Counted from the stretch's first letter, positions 45,327-57,471 are shown. The stretch: DNA of 64,000 nt from Pseudomonas fluorescens (GCF_001307155.1 NZ_CP012830.1:4648501-4712500); one strand, 5' to 3'. The notes: generated from the letters alone by a model not told the origin. Program-made: numbers and translations.

Positions 45327-47008
45327 GGTTGCACCTCCTGCATCGCAGCCTTGGCTTCGGGGCTGGGTACGGCGCGGGTGCCGAGTACCGCCATCACGTA
45401 TTGCTGCGGATTGTTCAAGGTGTCGGCGGCCGCCTGGGTGTAACGCATCAGCGGTTCGGCCTTGAAGGTCAACACTATGCTCAAGGCCAACAAGGCAAAG
45501 ATCGGTACGCATTCCAGGCGTCGCAGCACCGGTGACGGGCGTTCTGCGGGCGTCCAGAAACGCTGGATACCCAAGCGCGAGAAGGCGATCAACGAGGCCA
45601 GCCCGGACAGGATCAACAGCGCCAGCAGGCTCCATGCCGCGTTCGATATCGGCTGTTCCCCCGAGGTGCCGAGGCCCAGCGGGTTGAGCAGGGCGCTAAG
45701 CAAGCCGAGCTTGCCGATGAACCCGGAGAGCGGCGGCATGCCGATGATCAGCAGGGCGCAGGCAATGAAGCTCAAGCCCAGGAAGGCCATGGTCCAGGGA
45801 ATCACCTGACCGACCACGGCTTTCTGGTCGTCGTCGAGGTTGATGCCCTTGCTCGGCGGTGAAGATTGCGATGGTCGCGGTAGCGCTTCGATTTCATCGT
45901 CCAGCGGCATCTCGATGGCGGTGCGCGAGCGTTCGATCAGTTCCGCCAGCAGGAACAGCGCGCTCAGCGCGAGGGTCGAGCTGACCAGATAGAACAGCGC
46001 CGCGCCGATCAGGCTCGGCTGGGCAAAACCGATGGCCGACAACAGGATGCCCGCCGACACCATGATGCTCAGGCTGGCCATGCGCTCCAGGCGCTGTGTG
46101 GCGAGGATTGCCAACGCCGCGCAGATAATTGTCGCCATGCCGCCGTAGGTCAGCCAGTCGCCGCCAAAGTATGCCGACGCACCGGCCTGGCCGGAGAACA
46201 GCAGGGTCCACAGACGCAGCAGGGTGTAGACGCCGACCTTGGTCATGATCGCGAACATCGCTGCCACCGGAGCACTGGCCGAGGAGTAGGCCGGGGCCAG
46301 CCAGAAGTTCAGCGGCCACATCCCGGCCTTGGCCAGAAATGCCACAGCCAGAATCGCCGCGCCGGCATGCAGCAAGCCGCGATCGGCTTCCGGCACCAGC
46401 GGGATCTTCAGCGCCAGGTCGGCCATATTCAGGGTGCCGGTGACGCCATAGATCAGCGCCGCGCCAATCAGGAACAGCGACGAGGCCAGCAGGTTGATCG
46501 AAATGTAATGCAGGCCCGACGACACCCGCGCGCGCCCCGAACCGTGCAGCATCAAGCCGTAAGACGCCGCCAGCAGCACTTCGAAAAACACGAAGAGGTT
46601 GAACAGGTCGGCGGTCAGGAAGGCCCCGTAGAGGCCCATCAGTTGAATCTGGAACAGCGCGTGGAAGCTTGCGCCGGCGCTGTCCCAGCGAGCCATGGCA
46701 AACAGCAGGGCGCTGACGCCAATGATCCCGGTCAGCACCAGCATCAGCGCTGACAGGCGATCGACCACCAGCACGATGCCGAACGGTGCCTGCCAGTTGC
46801 CGGGCAGGTAGACGCCGATGGAACCAGGCACGCCTTGCGCCTGGGTCCACTGCAGCAACAGTACGGAAATGCCCAGGCCCAGCAGGCTGGAGAACAGGTT
46901 GATCCGGGCTTTGAGCGGGCGGTGTTTTTCGCCGAGCATCAACATCAGCGCGGCCGTCAGCAACGGCAGCAGAATAGGTGCAGCGATCAGATGGGGCATC
47001 CAGCTCAT
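45323..47008 (-). CDS. mrpD: Multisubunit cation/proton antiporter subunit D
   Basis: A 561-residue multi-pass protein of the proton-conducting quinone oxidoreductase family (related to NuoM/N/L). The conserved proton-channel segment is seen in LTADLFNLFVFFEVLLAASYGL, and the Lys-bearing helix in AILAVAFLAKAGMWPLNFWL. An insert at about residues 370-395 is hydrophilic. Catalyses Na+ or K+/H+ exchange with the other subunits. Confidence 0.93.
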   Translation of the reverse strand: MSWMPHLIAAPILLPLLTAALMLMLGEKHRPLKARINLFSSLLGLGISVLLLQWTQAQGVPGSIGVYLPGNWQAPFGIVLVVDRLSALMLVLTGIIGVSALLFAMARWDSAGASFHALFQIQLMGLYGAFLTADLFNLFVFFEVLLAASYGLMLHGSGRARVSSGLHYISINLLASSLFLIGAALIYGVTGTLNMADLALKIPLVPEADRGLLHAGAAILAVAFLAKAGMWPLNFWLAPAYSSASAPVAAMFAIMTKVGVYTLLRLWTLLFSGQAGASAYFGGDWLTYGGMATIICAALAILATQRLERMASLSIMVSAGILLSAIGFAQPSLIGAALFYLVSSTLALSALFLLAELIERSRTAIEMPLDDEIEALPRPSQSSPPSKGINLDDDQKAVVGQVIPWTMAFLGLSFIACALLIIGMPPLSGFIGKLGLLSALLNPLGLGTSGEQPISNAAWSLLALLILSGLASLIAFSRLGIQRFWTPAERPSPVLRRLECVPIFALLALSIVLTFKAEPLMRYTQAAADTLNNPQQYVMAVLGTRAVPSPEAKAAMQEVQP

Positions 47009-47348
47009 TCTTTAGGCTCCCGGCCATCGACATGGTCGGTGCCGGTCAGGCCCCGGGACGCCAGCAACACCACCAGGAACAACGCGGTCATGGCGAAACT
47101 GATGACGATGGCGGTGAGTACCAGCGCCTGGGGCAGCGGATCGGTGTAATGCAGCAGGTCTTGCGGCACGCCGTCCTTGATGATCGGCTCCTTGCCGATG
47201 AACAGGCTGCCCATGCTGAAGATGAACAGATTGACCCCGTAAGACAGCAGGCACAGGCCCATGACGACCTGAAAGGTCCGTGGGCGCAGCACCAGCCAGA
47301 CCCCGGAGGCAGCCAGTACGCCAATGGCAATTGCGATGACTTCTTCCA

Positions 47349-47349
<1 letters not shown>
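47005..47349 (-). CDS. mrpC: Multisubunit cation/proton antiporter subunit C
   Basis: A 114-residue NuoK-like protein with three transmembrane helices (residues about 4-20, 28-50, 70-96) and the LLSYGVNLFIFSMGSL motif. Start overlaps the AB subunit stop by 1 base, end overlaps subunit D by 4 bases. Confidence 0.92.
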
Positions 47350-50267
<2,918 letters not shown>

Positions 50268-50415
50268 AGGCTTCTAATCTGCGGAAGTTTGTGAAGGATC
50301 ATACGTGCCGAGCCCCTGATCACCAACTGCCAAGCTGTGGCAGGATCCTACAAGGTAGGCTGAAAACGCCTGATTCACATTGTTTCGAAGCGCAGTATTC
50401 GACCGCTCTGACGCC

Positions 50416-50478
50416 ATCGCGGGCAAGCCTTGCTCCTACAGGTGGTGAGATCCTGTAGGAGCAAGGCTTGCCCGCGAT
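50416..50478. repeat. REP pair, family B, compact
   Basis: ATCGCGGGCAAGCCTTGCTC and the inverse GAGCAAGGCTTGCCCGCGAT with only about 15 bases between. It lies upstream of the antiporter operon and downstream of the EamA gene. Confidence 0.9.
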
Positions 50479-50512
50479 AGCAATATTGCAATTACCACCG
50501 AAACAACGATTG

Positions 50513-51451
50513 TCAGCTCTCGGATTCGTGCTCCAACTCATCCGCGGTCTCAACCGCGCCTTTACCCTTGGTCCTCAACTCACTGACGATCACCGCTGCG
50601 ACAATCAACCCCGCACCAAACAGCGCCAGCCCCGGCAGCCGTTCACCCGCCAGGCGCCCGGCGATACCGGCCCAGACCGGTTCGCCGGCGTAGATCAGCG
50701 TCGCGCGGGTCGGTGAAACGCTTTTCTGCGCCCAGTTCATCGCCACCTGAATCGCCGCACTGGCGGCGCCCAGGCCCACCGCGCTGGCCAGCAGCAACCA
50801 GGAAAAACCGGGAAGCGCTTCCTGAGTCGGCACGATCATCAAAAATGCCAGCACCGAAGTGGTCGCCAGTTGCACCACGGTGACCCGACGCACGTCGACC
50901 CGGCCAGCATAAGTGCTGATCAGAATGATTTCGGCGGCAATGGCGACGGCGCTGATCAGCGTGGCGATTTCCCCCGAGCTGAAATTCAACGACGCCCCGG
51001 CAGGACCTGAAAGCAGCATCAACCCGGTAAACGCCAACATGATGCCAATACTCGGCATCAACCCCGGCCGACGCCCCAGCACCAGCCATTGCAGCAAAGG
51101 CACGAACGGCACGTAAAGCGCAGTGATGAACGCCGATTGGCTGCTGAGAATGGTCTGCAAGCCAACGGTTTGCAGGCCGTAGCCGAGCATGATCGCCACA
51201 CCAATGAACGCGCCGGCCTTGAGTTCAAACAGGGTCAACTCACGCAGGCTGCGCCAGGAGAACAGCGCGACAATACTCGCCGCTGCAGCAAAGCGCAGGC
51301 CGACGAAAAACATTGGCCCGCTGACCGTCATCGCATGCTGCACCAGCAGGAACGTCCCGCCCCAGACCATGGTGATCAGCACCAGCACGCATTCAGCCTT
51401 GCTGAAGCGTGAGAAAAAGGCAGAGGGTTTGGAAGTATTCACCGACGTCAT
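50513..51451 (-). CDS. EamA/DMT-family transporter
   Basis: A 312-residue protein with about ten transmembrane segments forming two EamA repeats. The first starts LVLITMVWGGTFLLVQHAM and the second ISAVAIAAEIILISTYAG. Members export amino acids or other small metabolites. The ATG at 51451 is where the EamA domain begins; the ORF extension to 52042 runs through the divergent regulator gene. The substrate is unknown; the adjacent regulator probably controls it. Confidence 0.88.
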   Translation of the reverse strand: MTSVNTSKPSAFFSRFSKAECVLVLITMVWGGTFLLVQHAMTVSGPMFFVGLRFAAAASIVALFSWRSLRELTLFELKAGAFIGVAIMLGYGLQTVGLQTILSSQSAFITALYVPFVPLLQWLVLGRRPGLMPSIGIMLAFTGLMLLSGPAGASLNFSSGEIATLISAVAIAAEIILISTYAGRVDVRRVTVVQLATTSVLAFLMIVPTQEALPGFSWLLLASAVGLGAASAAIQVAMNWAQKSVSPTRATLIYAGEPVWAGIAGRLAGERLPGLALFGAGLIVAAVIVSELRTKGKGAVETADELEHESES

Positions 51452-51498
51452 GGCCTTGCGCGCTACCTGAGGGGGACGCACAATGCGCCCGAAGTTGG

Positions 51499-51510
51499 GC
51501 AGTATACTGC
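51499..51510. promoter_or_regulatory. Perfect palindrome between divergent transporter and regulator genes
   Basis: GCAGTATACTGC is a perfect 12-bp palindrome in the 84-base gap between the EamA gene and the XRE-cupin gene. It overlaps a TATACT stretch that resembles a -10 element, so a bound repressor could block transcription. It is the best operator candidate for the adjacent regulator. Confidence 0.5.
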
Positions 51511-51535
51511 GCAAACCTACTGAGTGAGCAATATA

Positions 51536-52099
51536 GTGCACAAAGATTCCGGCCAACGAGCCTCCGTCCTGCAACACGTCAGCCAGAACGTCCGACGCCT
51601 GCGCCATGCCGCAGAGTTGAGCCAGACCGCATTGGCGGAAAAATCCGGAGTCAGCCGCCGGATGCTGGTGGCCATTGAGGCCGGTGAGAAAAACGTCAGC
51701 CTGACCACCCTCGACCGGGTGGCCGAAGCCTTGGACGTAGCCTTCAGCGACCTGATTCAGGCCCCCGAGGTGCGTGACCCGAGCCGCATCAACGAACTGG
51801 CGTGGGCCGGCTTGATCCCCGGCAGTAAAGCGGTGCTGCTGGCCAAGGCGAATGCCAGTCGTGAAGTCGAACTCTGGGAATGGCGGCTGGAGCCTGGCGA
51901 GGAATACGTTTCGGAGCCGGATGCCGATGGCTGGAGTGAACAGCTGTATGTGTTTGAAGGCAGCCTGACGCTGGTGCTGGGGGATGAAGAGCGGATTCTC
52001 GCGACAGGTGAGTTTGTCAGCTTCGCCAGTAACCGGCCTCACGCCTATCGCAATGATGGGACGGTGGCGACGCGGTTTGTGCGTAATGTGGTGCTTTGA
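51536..52099 (+). CDS. XRE-family regulator with C-terminal cupin domain
   Basis: A 187-residue regulator. The XRE helix-turn-helix occupies about residues 10-68 (LSQTALAEKSGVSRRMLVAIEAGEKNVSL is the core). The cupin ligand-binding domain lies at about 100-185 (PDADGWSEQLYVFEGSLTLVLGDE, then LATGEFVSFASNRPHAYRN). PuuR-like architecture. I prefer the GTG at 51536, with GAGTGAG upstream; GTG at 51524 would add four residues. Divergent from the EamA gene, which it probably controls. Confidence 0.88.
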   Translation: MHKDSGQRASVLQHVSQNVRRLRHAAELSQTALAEKSGVSRRMLVAIEAGEKNVSLTTLDRVAEALDVAFSDLIQAPEVRDPSRINELAWAGLIPGSKAVLLAKANASREVELWEWRLEPGEEYVSEPDADGWSEQLYVFEGSLTLVLGDEERILATGEFVSFASNRPHAYRNDGTVATRFVRNVVL

Positions 52100-52260
52100 A
52101 ACTGCGTTACCGTTCGTCGATTACGTCCTCATACCTGTTATTTCTGACAGTGGACGATTTCGCATTAACGATTTTTAATCATTACTCGGTGCAATGGATG
52201 ATAACCGGTAGCCGAATTTCATCTTAACTTTATATCGTCTTAAGTGAGAGGGACTGCAGA

Positions 52261-52566
52261 ATGTCAAGTGAATTGGAAGCTCCAACGGTTGCTGTAAAAA
52301 ACGGATGCTATATTATTAGAACTCCTGATTCGACTGATGAGCTGGGCAAAGAAGGGTTGGTAGTTGACTTTAGGTATAAAGGGGAGCGGGGAACTTTTCA
52401 TGTGGGTGATGTTGAGCTGAAAGCAGGTGGAGAAAAAGCAGAGATTGCTATTTCAACGAGCCTCAATTACCTAACGGATAAAATCTTGCGTTTTTATTAT
52501 CGTTACGACACCCATGGTGATTCGCAAGACTCTAAGGTAGCGACCCATCCAAACGTTGGTGCTTGA
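52261..52566 (+). CDS. Hypothetical protein (101 aa), AT-rich
   Basis: A 101-residue soluble protein with a GAGAGGGA site before the ATG. Beta-rich sequence (CYIIRTPDSTDELG, VVDFRYKGERGTFHVGDVELKAGG, LRFYYRYDTHGDSQD). No family recognised. Codon use is AT-richer than the flanking genes, which suggests recent arrival. It stands alone between the XRE-cupin gene and the FAD protein gene. Confidence 0.55.
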   Translation: MSSELEAPTVAVKNGCYIIRTPDSTDELGKEGLVVDFRYKGERGTFHVGDVELKAGGEKAEIAISTSLNYLTDKILRFYYRYDTHGDSQDSKVATHPNVGA

Positions 52567-52814
52567 TCGGGAAGTATGAAGCGTGTGAATAAGTGCTCGT
52601 TCTCGTCAGGGAACTGGGCACTTTCAATTACACGTATTGCTCCACAAACAGCAATCAAACAGTTTGTATTTCTGGATGGGGCGCTGTTTCGTATCGCACT
52701 TCACGAACTGTGTCAGTCACCAGTCACCCGGCTTGTGGGCTCATCCATGGGATCGACTTCAACCTGTTCAGGTCTGATGATAAATTCAGACAAACACAGA
52801 CCTGTGAGAACCGC
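52567..52814. other. AT-richer intergenic stretch
   Basis: About 250 bases before the FAD protein gene. Overlapping short ORFs (for example 52576-52818) have no supported ribosome-binding site and no family. Composition resembles the preceding gene more than the following one, so the foreign segment may extend to about 52800. Confidence 0.4.
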
Positions 52815-54242
52815 ATGACTGAAACCCCAGGCGGGCAGACAACAAACGCCATCCGCAATGCTGACATCCTGATCGTCGGCGGTGGCTTGAGCGGCGCATT
52901 ACTGGCCATGCAGTTGCTGCGTTTGCCCGGCAAGCGTCAGGTGCTGGTGATCGAGCCTCGCGCCGAGTTGGGCCGGGGCGAGGCCTATAGCGCGGTTGAA
53001 TTGGGCCATACGCTGAATGGCAATGCCGCGCGGATGGGTGTCGATCCGGACAACTCCGATGACCTGACCCAATGGCTGAGCGCATTTATTGCCAATGGCG
53101 GTTGGCCGGAGTCGGATCAGCAGTCGGTGCCGATCGCCGAGTTGTTCCCGCCTCGGGGCATTTTTGGTCTGTATGTGCAGCAGCGGTTGGCCGAAGCCCA
53201 GGCCGTCGGCGCGCGTTATGGTTCAAGCGTCGAGCATGTGCGCGGGGAAGTGGTCGACCTGCAAACCGATGAACACGCGACATTACTGACCTTGAGTGAT
53301 GGTTCACGGTTAAGCGGCGCTTTTGCGGTGCTGGCGACCGGCTTGTTCCCGGCTGCGCGAACCCCACAAACCGAGTCCAGTGGCTTGAACGCTGCAGCCG
53401 TCGATCCTTGGGATGTGGCGGCCATGACACGGCTTGATCCGCAATCGACGGTATTGATCATCGGCTCGGGCCTGACCATGGTCGATGCCGTGGTGTCGCT
53501 GGAGCAGGCCGGGCATCGTGGACCGATCGAAGTGTTTTCCCGTCACGGCTTGCTGCCGCATGTGCGTCGGCAACCGCCGGCGTGGGTGGATTTTCTGGCC
53601 GAAGATCCCGACATTCGCAGCCCGCGTCAGTTGATGCATGAACTGCGACGGCATTGCCGTGCGGCGATGGCGGAGGGTATCGACTGGCAGGCGCCGCTGG
53701 ATACCGTGCGGGCGCATATCGGGCGGCTCTGGAGCCAGGCAACGGATGTGCAACGCCGGCAGTTTGTGCGTCATGTGCGGCCATGGTGGGAAAGCCATCA
53801 TCACCGGTCGCCGCCCTTGAGTGCAGAGCTGGTGGCGCGTTTGCATCAGTCAGGGCGCTTGCGAATTCAGGCCGCTTCGTTCAAAGGCCTGGCGCCCTCG
53901 GCGGACGGACGGGTGAGCATTTTCATTCGTCGGCGCGGGGAGTCTGAAGTGACGGTGGTCAGTGGCGACGCGCTGATCAACTCCAGTGGCATCGAATACG
54001 ACTGGCGCCGGGTCGCCCGACCCTTGCCGCAGCAACTGCTGGCCCGCGGCTTGATAAAACCGGGGCCATTGGCGCTGGGGATCGCAGCGGATCCGAGCGG
54101 GGCGGTGAAGGATGCCGAGGGGCAGGTTGCCCGACGTTTGTTCGCCATGGGCCCGCCCCTGCGTGGAATGTGGTGGGAAAGCACGGCGGTGACTGACGTG
54201 GCGAGCCAGGCCAAGGCGTTGGCACTACAGCTGGCGCGCTGA
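52815..54242 (+). CDS. FAD/NAD(P)-binding protein of the YdhS/HpnW-like group
   Basis: A 475-residue flavoprotein. The N-terminal dinucleotide fold is ILIVGGGLSGALLAMQLLR (residues about 18-36), followed by ELGRGEAYS. A second nucleotide-binding motif is TVLIIGSGLTMVDAVVSLEQ near 214. The C-terminal end, GPPLRGMWWESTAVTDVASQAKALA, is typical of the FAD-NAD(P)-binding (NAD_binding_9) proteins. The reaction is unknown. The ATG at 52815 was chosen because the fold begins there; the longer ORF from 52593 is unsupported. Confidence 0.83.
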   Translation: MTETPGGQTTNAIRNADILIVGGGLSGALLAMQLLRLPGKRQVLVIEPRAELGRGEAYSAVELGHTLNGNAARMGVDPDNSDDLTQWLSAFIANGGWPESDQQSVPIAELFPPRGIFGLYVQQRLAEAQAVGARYGSSVEHVRGEVVDLQTDEHATLLTLSDGSRLSGAFAVLATGLFPAARTPQTESSGLNAAAVDPWDVAAMTRLDPQSTVLIIGSGLTMVDAVVSLEQAGHRGPIEVFSRHGLLPHVRRQPPAWVDFLAEDPDIRSPRQLMHELRRHCRAAMAEGIDWQAPLDTVRAHIGRLWSQATDVQRRQFVRHVRPWWESHHHRSPPLSAELVARLHQSGRLRIQAASFKGLAPSADGRVSIFIRRRGESEVTVVSGDALINSSGIEYDWRRVARPLPQQLLARGLIKPGPLALGIAADPSGAVKDAEGQVARRLFAMGPPLRGMWWESTAVTDVASQAKALALQLAR

Positions 54243-54270
54243 GCGTTGCCATGACGCAGCGCTGGAGCGA

Positions 54271-55386
54271 TCAGACCTCCCTGATATTGACCCAGCGCTG
54301 CTCCCGCGCCGCCAGTCGAATCGCCGCCGCCAGGCGCTCCACTTCCCAGGCCTCCTCGAAATCCGTGCCGTCCTGGCCTTGTCCGGCCAGGGCCATGATC
54401 AGCGCATGCACTTCCAGCGTCTTCAACTCGTTGTAGCCCAGTTGATGCCCCGGTGCAGGGCTGAATGCCGCGTAGCCAGGCAGATTCGGTCCGGCCAGTA
54501 AACGCTGGAAACCGTCCTGGCCGGCGCGGCACAGGCGTAACTCATTCAAACGCTCCTGATCGAATGCCAAGGTGCCCTGGGTGCCGCTGATCTCGAAACT
54601 CAGGTGATTCTTGTAGCCGTGCTTGAGCCAACTGCTGCTGAAAGTGCCACGAGCGCCGTTGGCAAAGCGCAGCAGGGCGTGGGCCTGATCGTCGACGGCA
54701 ATGCTGCGTTGTTCCAGGCTGCCCGCTGTAGCTGGACGCTGACGGTGCACCGTTTGGGTATCGGCGCACACCGCCTCGACATCGCCCACCAGATAGCGCG
54801 CCATGGCCAGCAAATGACTGCCCAGGTCCGCCAGCGCGCCGCCGGCATGTTCGGCCTCGCAGCGCCAGGACCACGGCGAGTTTGGGTCAGCCATGAAGTC
54901 TTCGCTGAATTCACCTTGAAAGCTGATGATCTCGCCCAGCTCGCCGTTTCGAATCAGCTCGCGAGCCAAACCAATGATCGGGTTGTGCTGGTAGTTGTAG
55001 CCCACGCGGGTGACCACGCCAGCGGTTTTGGCTGCCAGGTGCATGGCGCTGGCCTGCTCAAGACTGACCGCCAGTGGCTTTTCGCAGTACAGCGGTTTGC
55101 CGGCGGCGATAGCAGCCATGGCCATCGGGTAATGAAGATGGTTCGGTGTGGTGATGGCGATCAGGTTGACCTTGGGATCGTCGATCAACTGTTGCCAGTC
55201 ACTATGAGCCTGCTCGAAGCCCCAGGCCGTGGCGCACGCTTGTGCACGAGCGGGATCGGCGTCGGCAAGAGCCGCGAGGCGCAGCGTGAAGGGCAGTTCA
55301 AACGCCGCGCTGACATTGCGAAAGGCCAGGGCGTGGGCACGGCCCATGAAGCCCGTGCCGATAAGTCCGATTCCGAGTTCGCGCAT
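54271..55386 (-). CDS. Gfo/Idh/MocA oxidoreductase, probable inositol regulon member
   Basis: A 371-residue dehydrogenase. The NAD(P)-binding fold begins GIGLIGTGFMGRAHALAFR, the EKP motif is LYCEKPLAVSLEQA, and the region GGALADLGSHLLAMARYLVGD carries the catalytic His. It resembles inositol dehydrogenase-like proteins (IolG/IolX branch) more than IolW/YdgJ. The ATG at 55386 follows AAAGGACC. Two IolR-type palindromes lie 43-85 bases upstream, so it probably oxidises an inositol stereoisomer or related cyclitol; this role is inference. Confidence 0.82.
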   Translation of the reverse strand: MRELGIGLIGTGFMGRAHALAFRNVSAAFELPFTLRLAALADADPARAQACATAWGFEQAHSDWQQLIDDPKVNLIAITTPNHLHYPMAMAAIAAGKPLYCEKPLAVSLEQASAMHLAAKTAGVVTRVGYNYQHNPIIGLARELIRNGELGEIISFQGEFSEDFMADPNSPWSWRCEAEHAGGALADLGSHLLAMARYLVGDVEAVCADTQTVHRQRPATAGSLEQRSIAVDDQAHALLRFANGARGTFSSSWLKHGYKNHLSFEISGTQGTLAFDQERLNELRLCRAGQDGFQRLLAGPNLPGYAAFSPAPGHQLGYNELKTLEVHALIMALAGQGQDGTDFEEAWEVERLAAAIRLAAREQRWVNIREV

Positions 55387-55428
55387 AACAGGGTCCTTTG
55401 GATTATTGTTTTCAGGATGCCCAGTTAT

Positions 55429-55471
55429 GGAATAAATATTCTCAAAATGCAATTGGTGGAATTAATATTCT
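55429..55471. promoter_or_regulatory. Tandem palindromic operator upstream of the distant Gfo/Idh gene
   Basis: GGAATAAATATTCT (55429-55442) and GGAATTAATATTCT (55458-55471) are 29 bp apart, the same spacing as the boxes upstream of iolC. They lie between 43 and 85 bases before the ATG at 55386. Proposed IolR sites. Confidence 0.65.
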
Positions 55472-55495
55472 TTAATCTCTGGGGTGACCTTCTTC

Positions 55496-55588
55496 CCTGT
55501 GGGAGCCGGGCTTGCCCGCGATACAAGCGCCACGGTACGACAGATGCACCTCGCTGATGCAATCGCGGGCAAGCCCGGCTCCCACAGG
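55496..55588. repeat. REP pair, family B variant
   Basis: Arms CCTGTGGGAGCCGGGCTTGC and the inverse GCAAGCCCGGCTCCCACAGG with about 53 bases between. It lies between the dehydrogenase promoter and the end of the SDR gene. Confidence 0.88.
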
Positions 55589-55598
55589 AGACAGAAAA

Positions 55599-56366
55599 TC
55601 AGGACAGAAAACCACCGTCCACATTCAACGAAACGCCAGTCGTATAGCTCGACGCATCACTCGCCAGATACAACACCGCACCGGCCATCTCGCTTGGATC
55701 AGCCACACGCTTGAGCGGAATCTGCTGCAGCGCGGTCTTCAGGATCGCGTCGTTTTTCACCAGCGCCGAGGCAAATTTGGTGTCGGTCAGGCCTGGCAGC
55801 AGGGCGTTGCAGCGGATGCCGAACTGCGCGCACTCCTTGGCAAAGACCTTGGTCATGTTGATCACCGCTGCCTTGGTCACCGAGTAGATGCCCTGGAAGA
55901 TGCCTGGTGAAATGCCGTTGATCGAGGCGACGTTGATGATGCTGCCGCCACCGTTTTCGCGCATCAGCTTGCCGGCTTCCACCGACATGAAGAAGTAGCC
56001 GCGAATGTTCACGTCGACGGTTTTCTGGAAGGCGCCGAGGTCGGTGTCCAGCACGTTGCAGAACTGCGGATTGGTTGCGGCATTGTTGACCAGGATGTCC
56101 AGGCGACCGAATTGTTCGCGAATACTGGCGAACACTTGAGTGATCTGTTCCATTTCACCGATGTGGCAAGCGACGGCAGTGGCTTTACCGCCGTCGGCGA
56201 TGATCGCGTCGGCCACGTGCTGGCAGCCGTCGAGTTTGCGACTCGATACGATCACGTGGGCGCCTTGCTGGGCCAGCAGTTTGGCGATCGCTTCACCGAT
56301 GCCGCGGCTGGCGCCGGAGACGAAAGCGATTTTACCGTCGAGGTCGAACAAATGGGTCTTGGACAT
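55599..56366 (-). CDS. Short-chain dehydrogenase/reductase
   Basis: A 255-residue SDR with NAD(P) motif GASRGIGEA (about residues 18-26), the structural NNAAT (NAG-type) motif and the catalytic Ser...Tyr-x-x-x-Lys (NVASINGISPG, then YSVTK). The C-terminal end SYTTGVSLNVDGGFLS is typical of the classical group. It is 37 bases after the phosphotransferase gene and probably co-transcribed. Substrate unknown, possibly an acyl or alcohol compound. Confidence 0.9.
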   Translation of the reverse strand: MSKTHLFDLDGKIAFVSGASRGIGEAIAKLLAQQGAHVIVSSRKLDGCQHVADAIIADGGKATAVACHIGEMEQITQVFASIREQFGRLDILVNNAATNPQFCNVLDTDLGAFQKTVDVNIRGYFFMSVEAGKLMRENGGGSIINVASINGISPGIFQGIYSVTKAAVINMTKVFAKECAQFGIRCNALLPGLTDTKFASALVKNDAILKTALQQIPLKRVADPSEMAGAVLYLASDASSYTTGVSLNVDGGFLS

Positions 56367-56403
56367 GGTTTTTCCTTGAGGTGGGCAGGCGTCGGGCGCG
56401 TGA

Positions 56404-57471
56404 TCAGAGGCTGGATTTCTGGATGACTTGCAGGCTCATCTGCTCCAGCAGCTTGTTCATGTGGATGAACTGCGCGAAGCGTTTGTCCTGGGTCTGACCA
56501 TGGAAGAAACGGTAGTAGATCTGCTGCACGATACCGGCCAGGCGGAACAGCCCGTAGGTGTAATAGAAGTCGAAATTGTCGATCTTGATTCCCGAGCGTT
56601 CGGCGTAGTAATCGACGAACTCGCGGCGGGTCAGCATGCCGGGGGCATGGCTCGGTTGACGGCGCATCAGTTGCACCGGTGCCGGGTCGCCGGCTTCGAT
56701 CCAGTAGGCGAGGGTGTTGCCCAGATCCATCAGCGGATCGCCGAGGGTGGTCAGTTCCCAATCCAGTACGCCGATGATCTGCATCGGGTTGTTCGGGTCG
56801 AGGATCACGTTGTCGAAGCGGTAGTCGTTATGGACGATGCTTGACGTCGGGTGGTCGGCGGGCATCTTGTCGTTGAGCCAGTCCTTGACCGCTTGCCAGC
56901 TCGGTGCATCAGGCGTCAGGGCTTTTTCGTAGCGCTCGCTCCAGCCACGAATCTGCCGCGCGACATAACCCTGCGGCTTGCCTAGGTCGGCCAGGCCACA
57001 GGCCTGGTAATCAACGCGGTGCAGTTCGACGAATTTGTCGATGAAACTCTTGCACAAGGCTTCGGTTTTAGCGGCGTCGAAACCCAGTTCCGGTGGCAGT
57101 TCGGAGCGCAGGATGATCCCCTTGACCCGTTCCATTACATAGAACTCGGCACCGATCACCGATTCGTCGGTGCAGTGCACGTAGGCTTTCGGGCAATACG
57201 GGAAACCGTCCTTGAGCTGATTGAGAATGCGAAACTCACGGCCCATGTCGTGGGCGGATTTGGCCTTGTGGCCAAACGGCGGGCGACGTAGCACGAACTC
57301 CTGCTCGGGGTATTCCAGCAGGTACGTCAGGTTTGAAGCGCCACCGGGGAACTGGCTGATCTGTGGCAACCCGCTCAGGCCCGGAATGTGCGCCTTGAGG
57401 TACGGATCGATCAGGCTGGCATCAAGTTCTTCGCCAGAGCGGATACGGGTGGACTGGTCAGTAAGCGCCAT
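56404..57471 (-). CDS. APH-fold phosphotransferase family protein (ACAD10/11 kinase-domain-like)
   Basis: A 355-residue protein with the aminoglycoside phosphotransferase fold. The ATP-binding loop is QFPGGASNLTYLLE, the brace lysine region is LRRPPFGHKAKSAHDMGRE, the catalytic loop is SIVHNDYRFDN and the metal-binding DWE is in GVLDWELTTLGDP. These proteins resemble the kinase domain of ACAD10/11, which phosphorylates 4-hydroxyacyl-CoA during degradation of such acids; that role is possible here, together with the SDR downstream, but not proven. Confidence 0.85.
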   Translation of the reverse strand: MALTDQSTRIRSGEELDASLIDPYLKAHIPGLSGLPQISQFPGGASNLTYLLEYPEQEFVLRRPPFGHKAKSAHDMGREFRILNQLKDGFPYCPKAYVHCTDESVIGAEFYVMERVKGIILRSELPPELGFDAAKTEALCKSFIDKFVELHRVDYQACGLADLGKPQGYVARQIRGWSERYEKALTPDAPSWQAVKDWLNDKMPADHPTSSIVHNDYRFDNVILDPNNPMQIIGVLDWELTTLGDPLMDLGNTLAYWIEAGDPAPVQLMRRQPSHAPGMLTRREFVDYYAERSGIKIDNFDFYYTYGLFRLAGIVQQIYYRFFHGQTQDKRFAQFIHMNKLLEQMSLQVIQKSSL

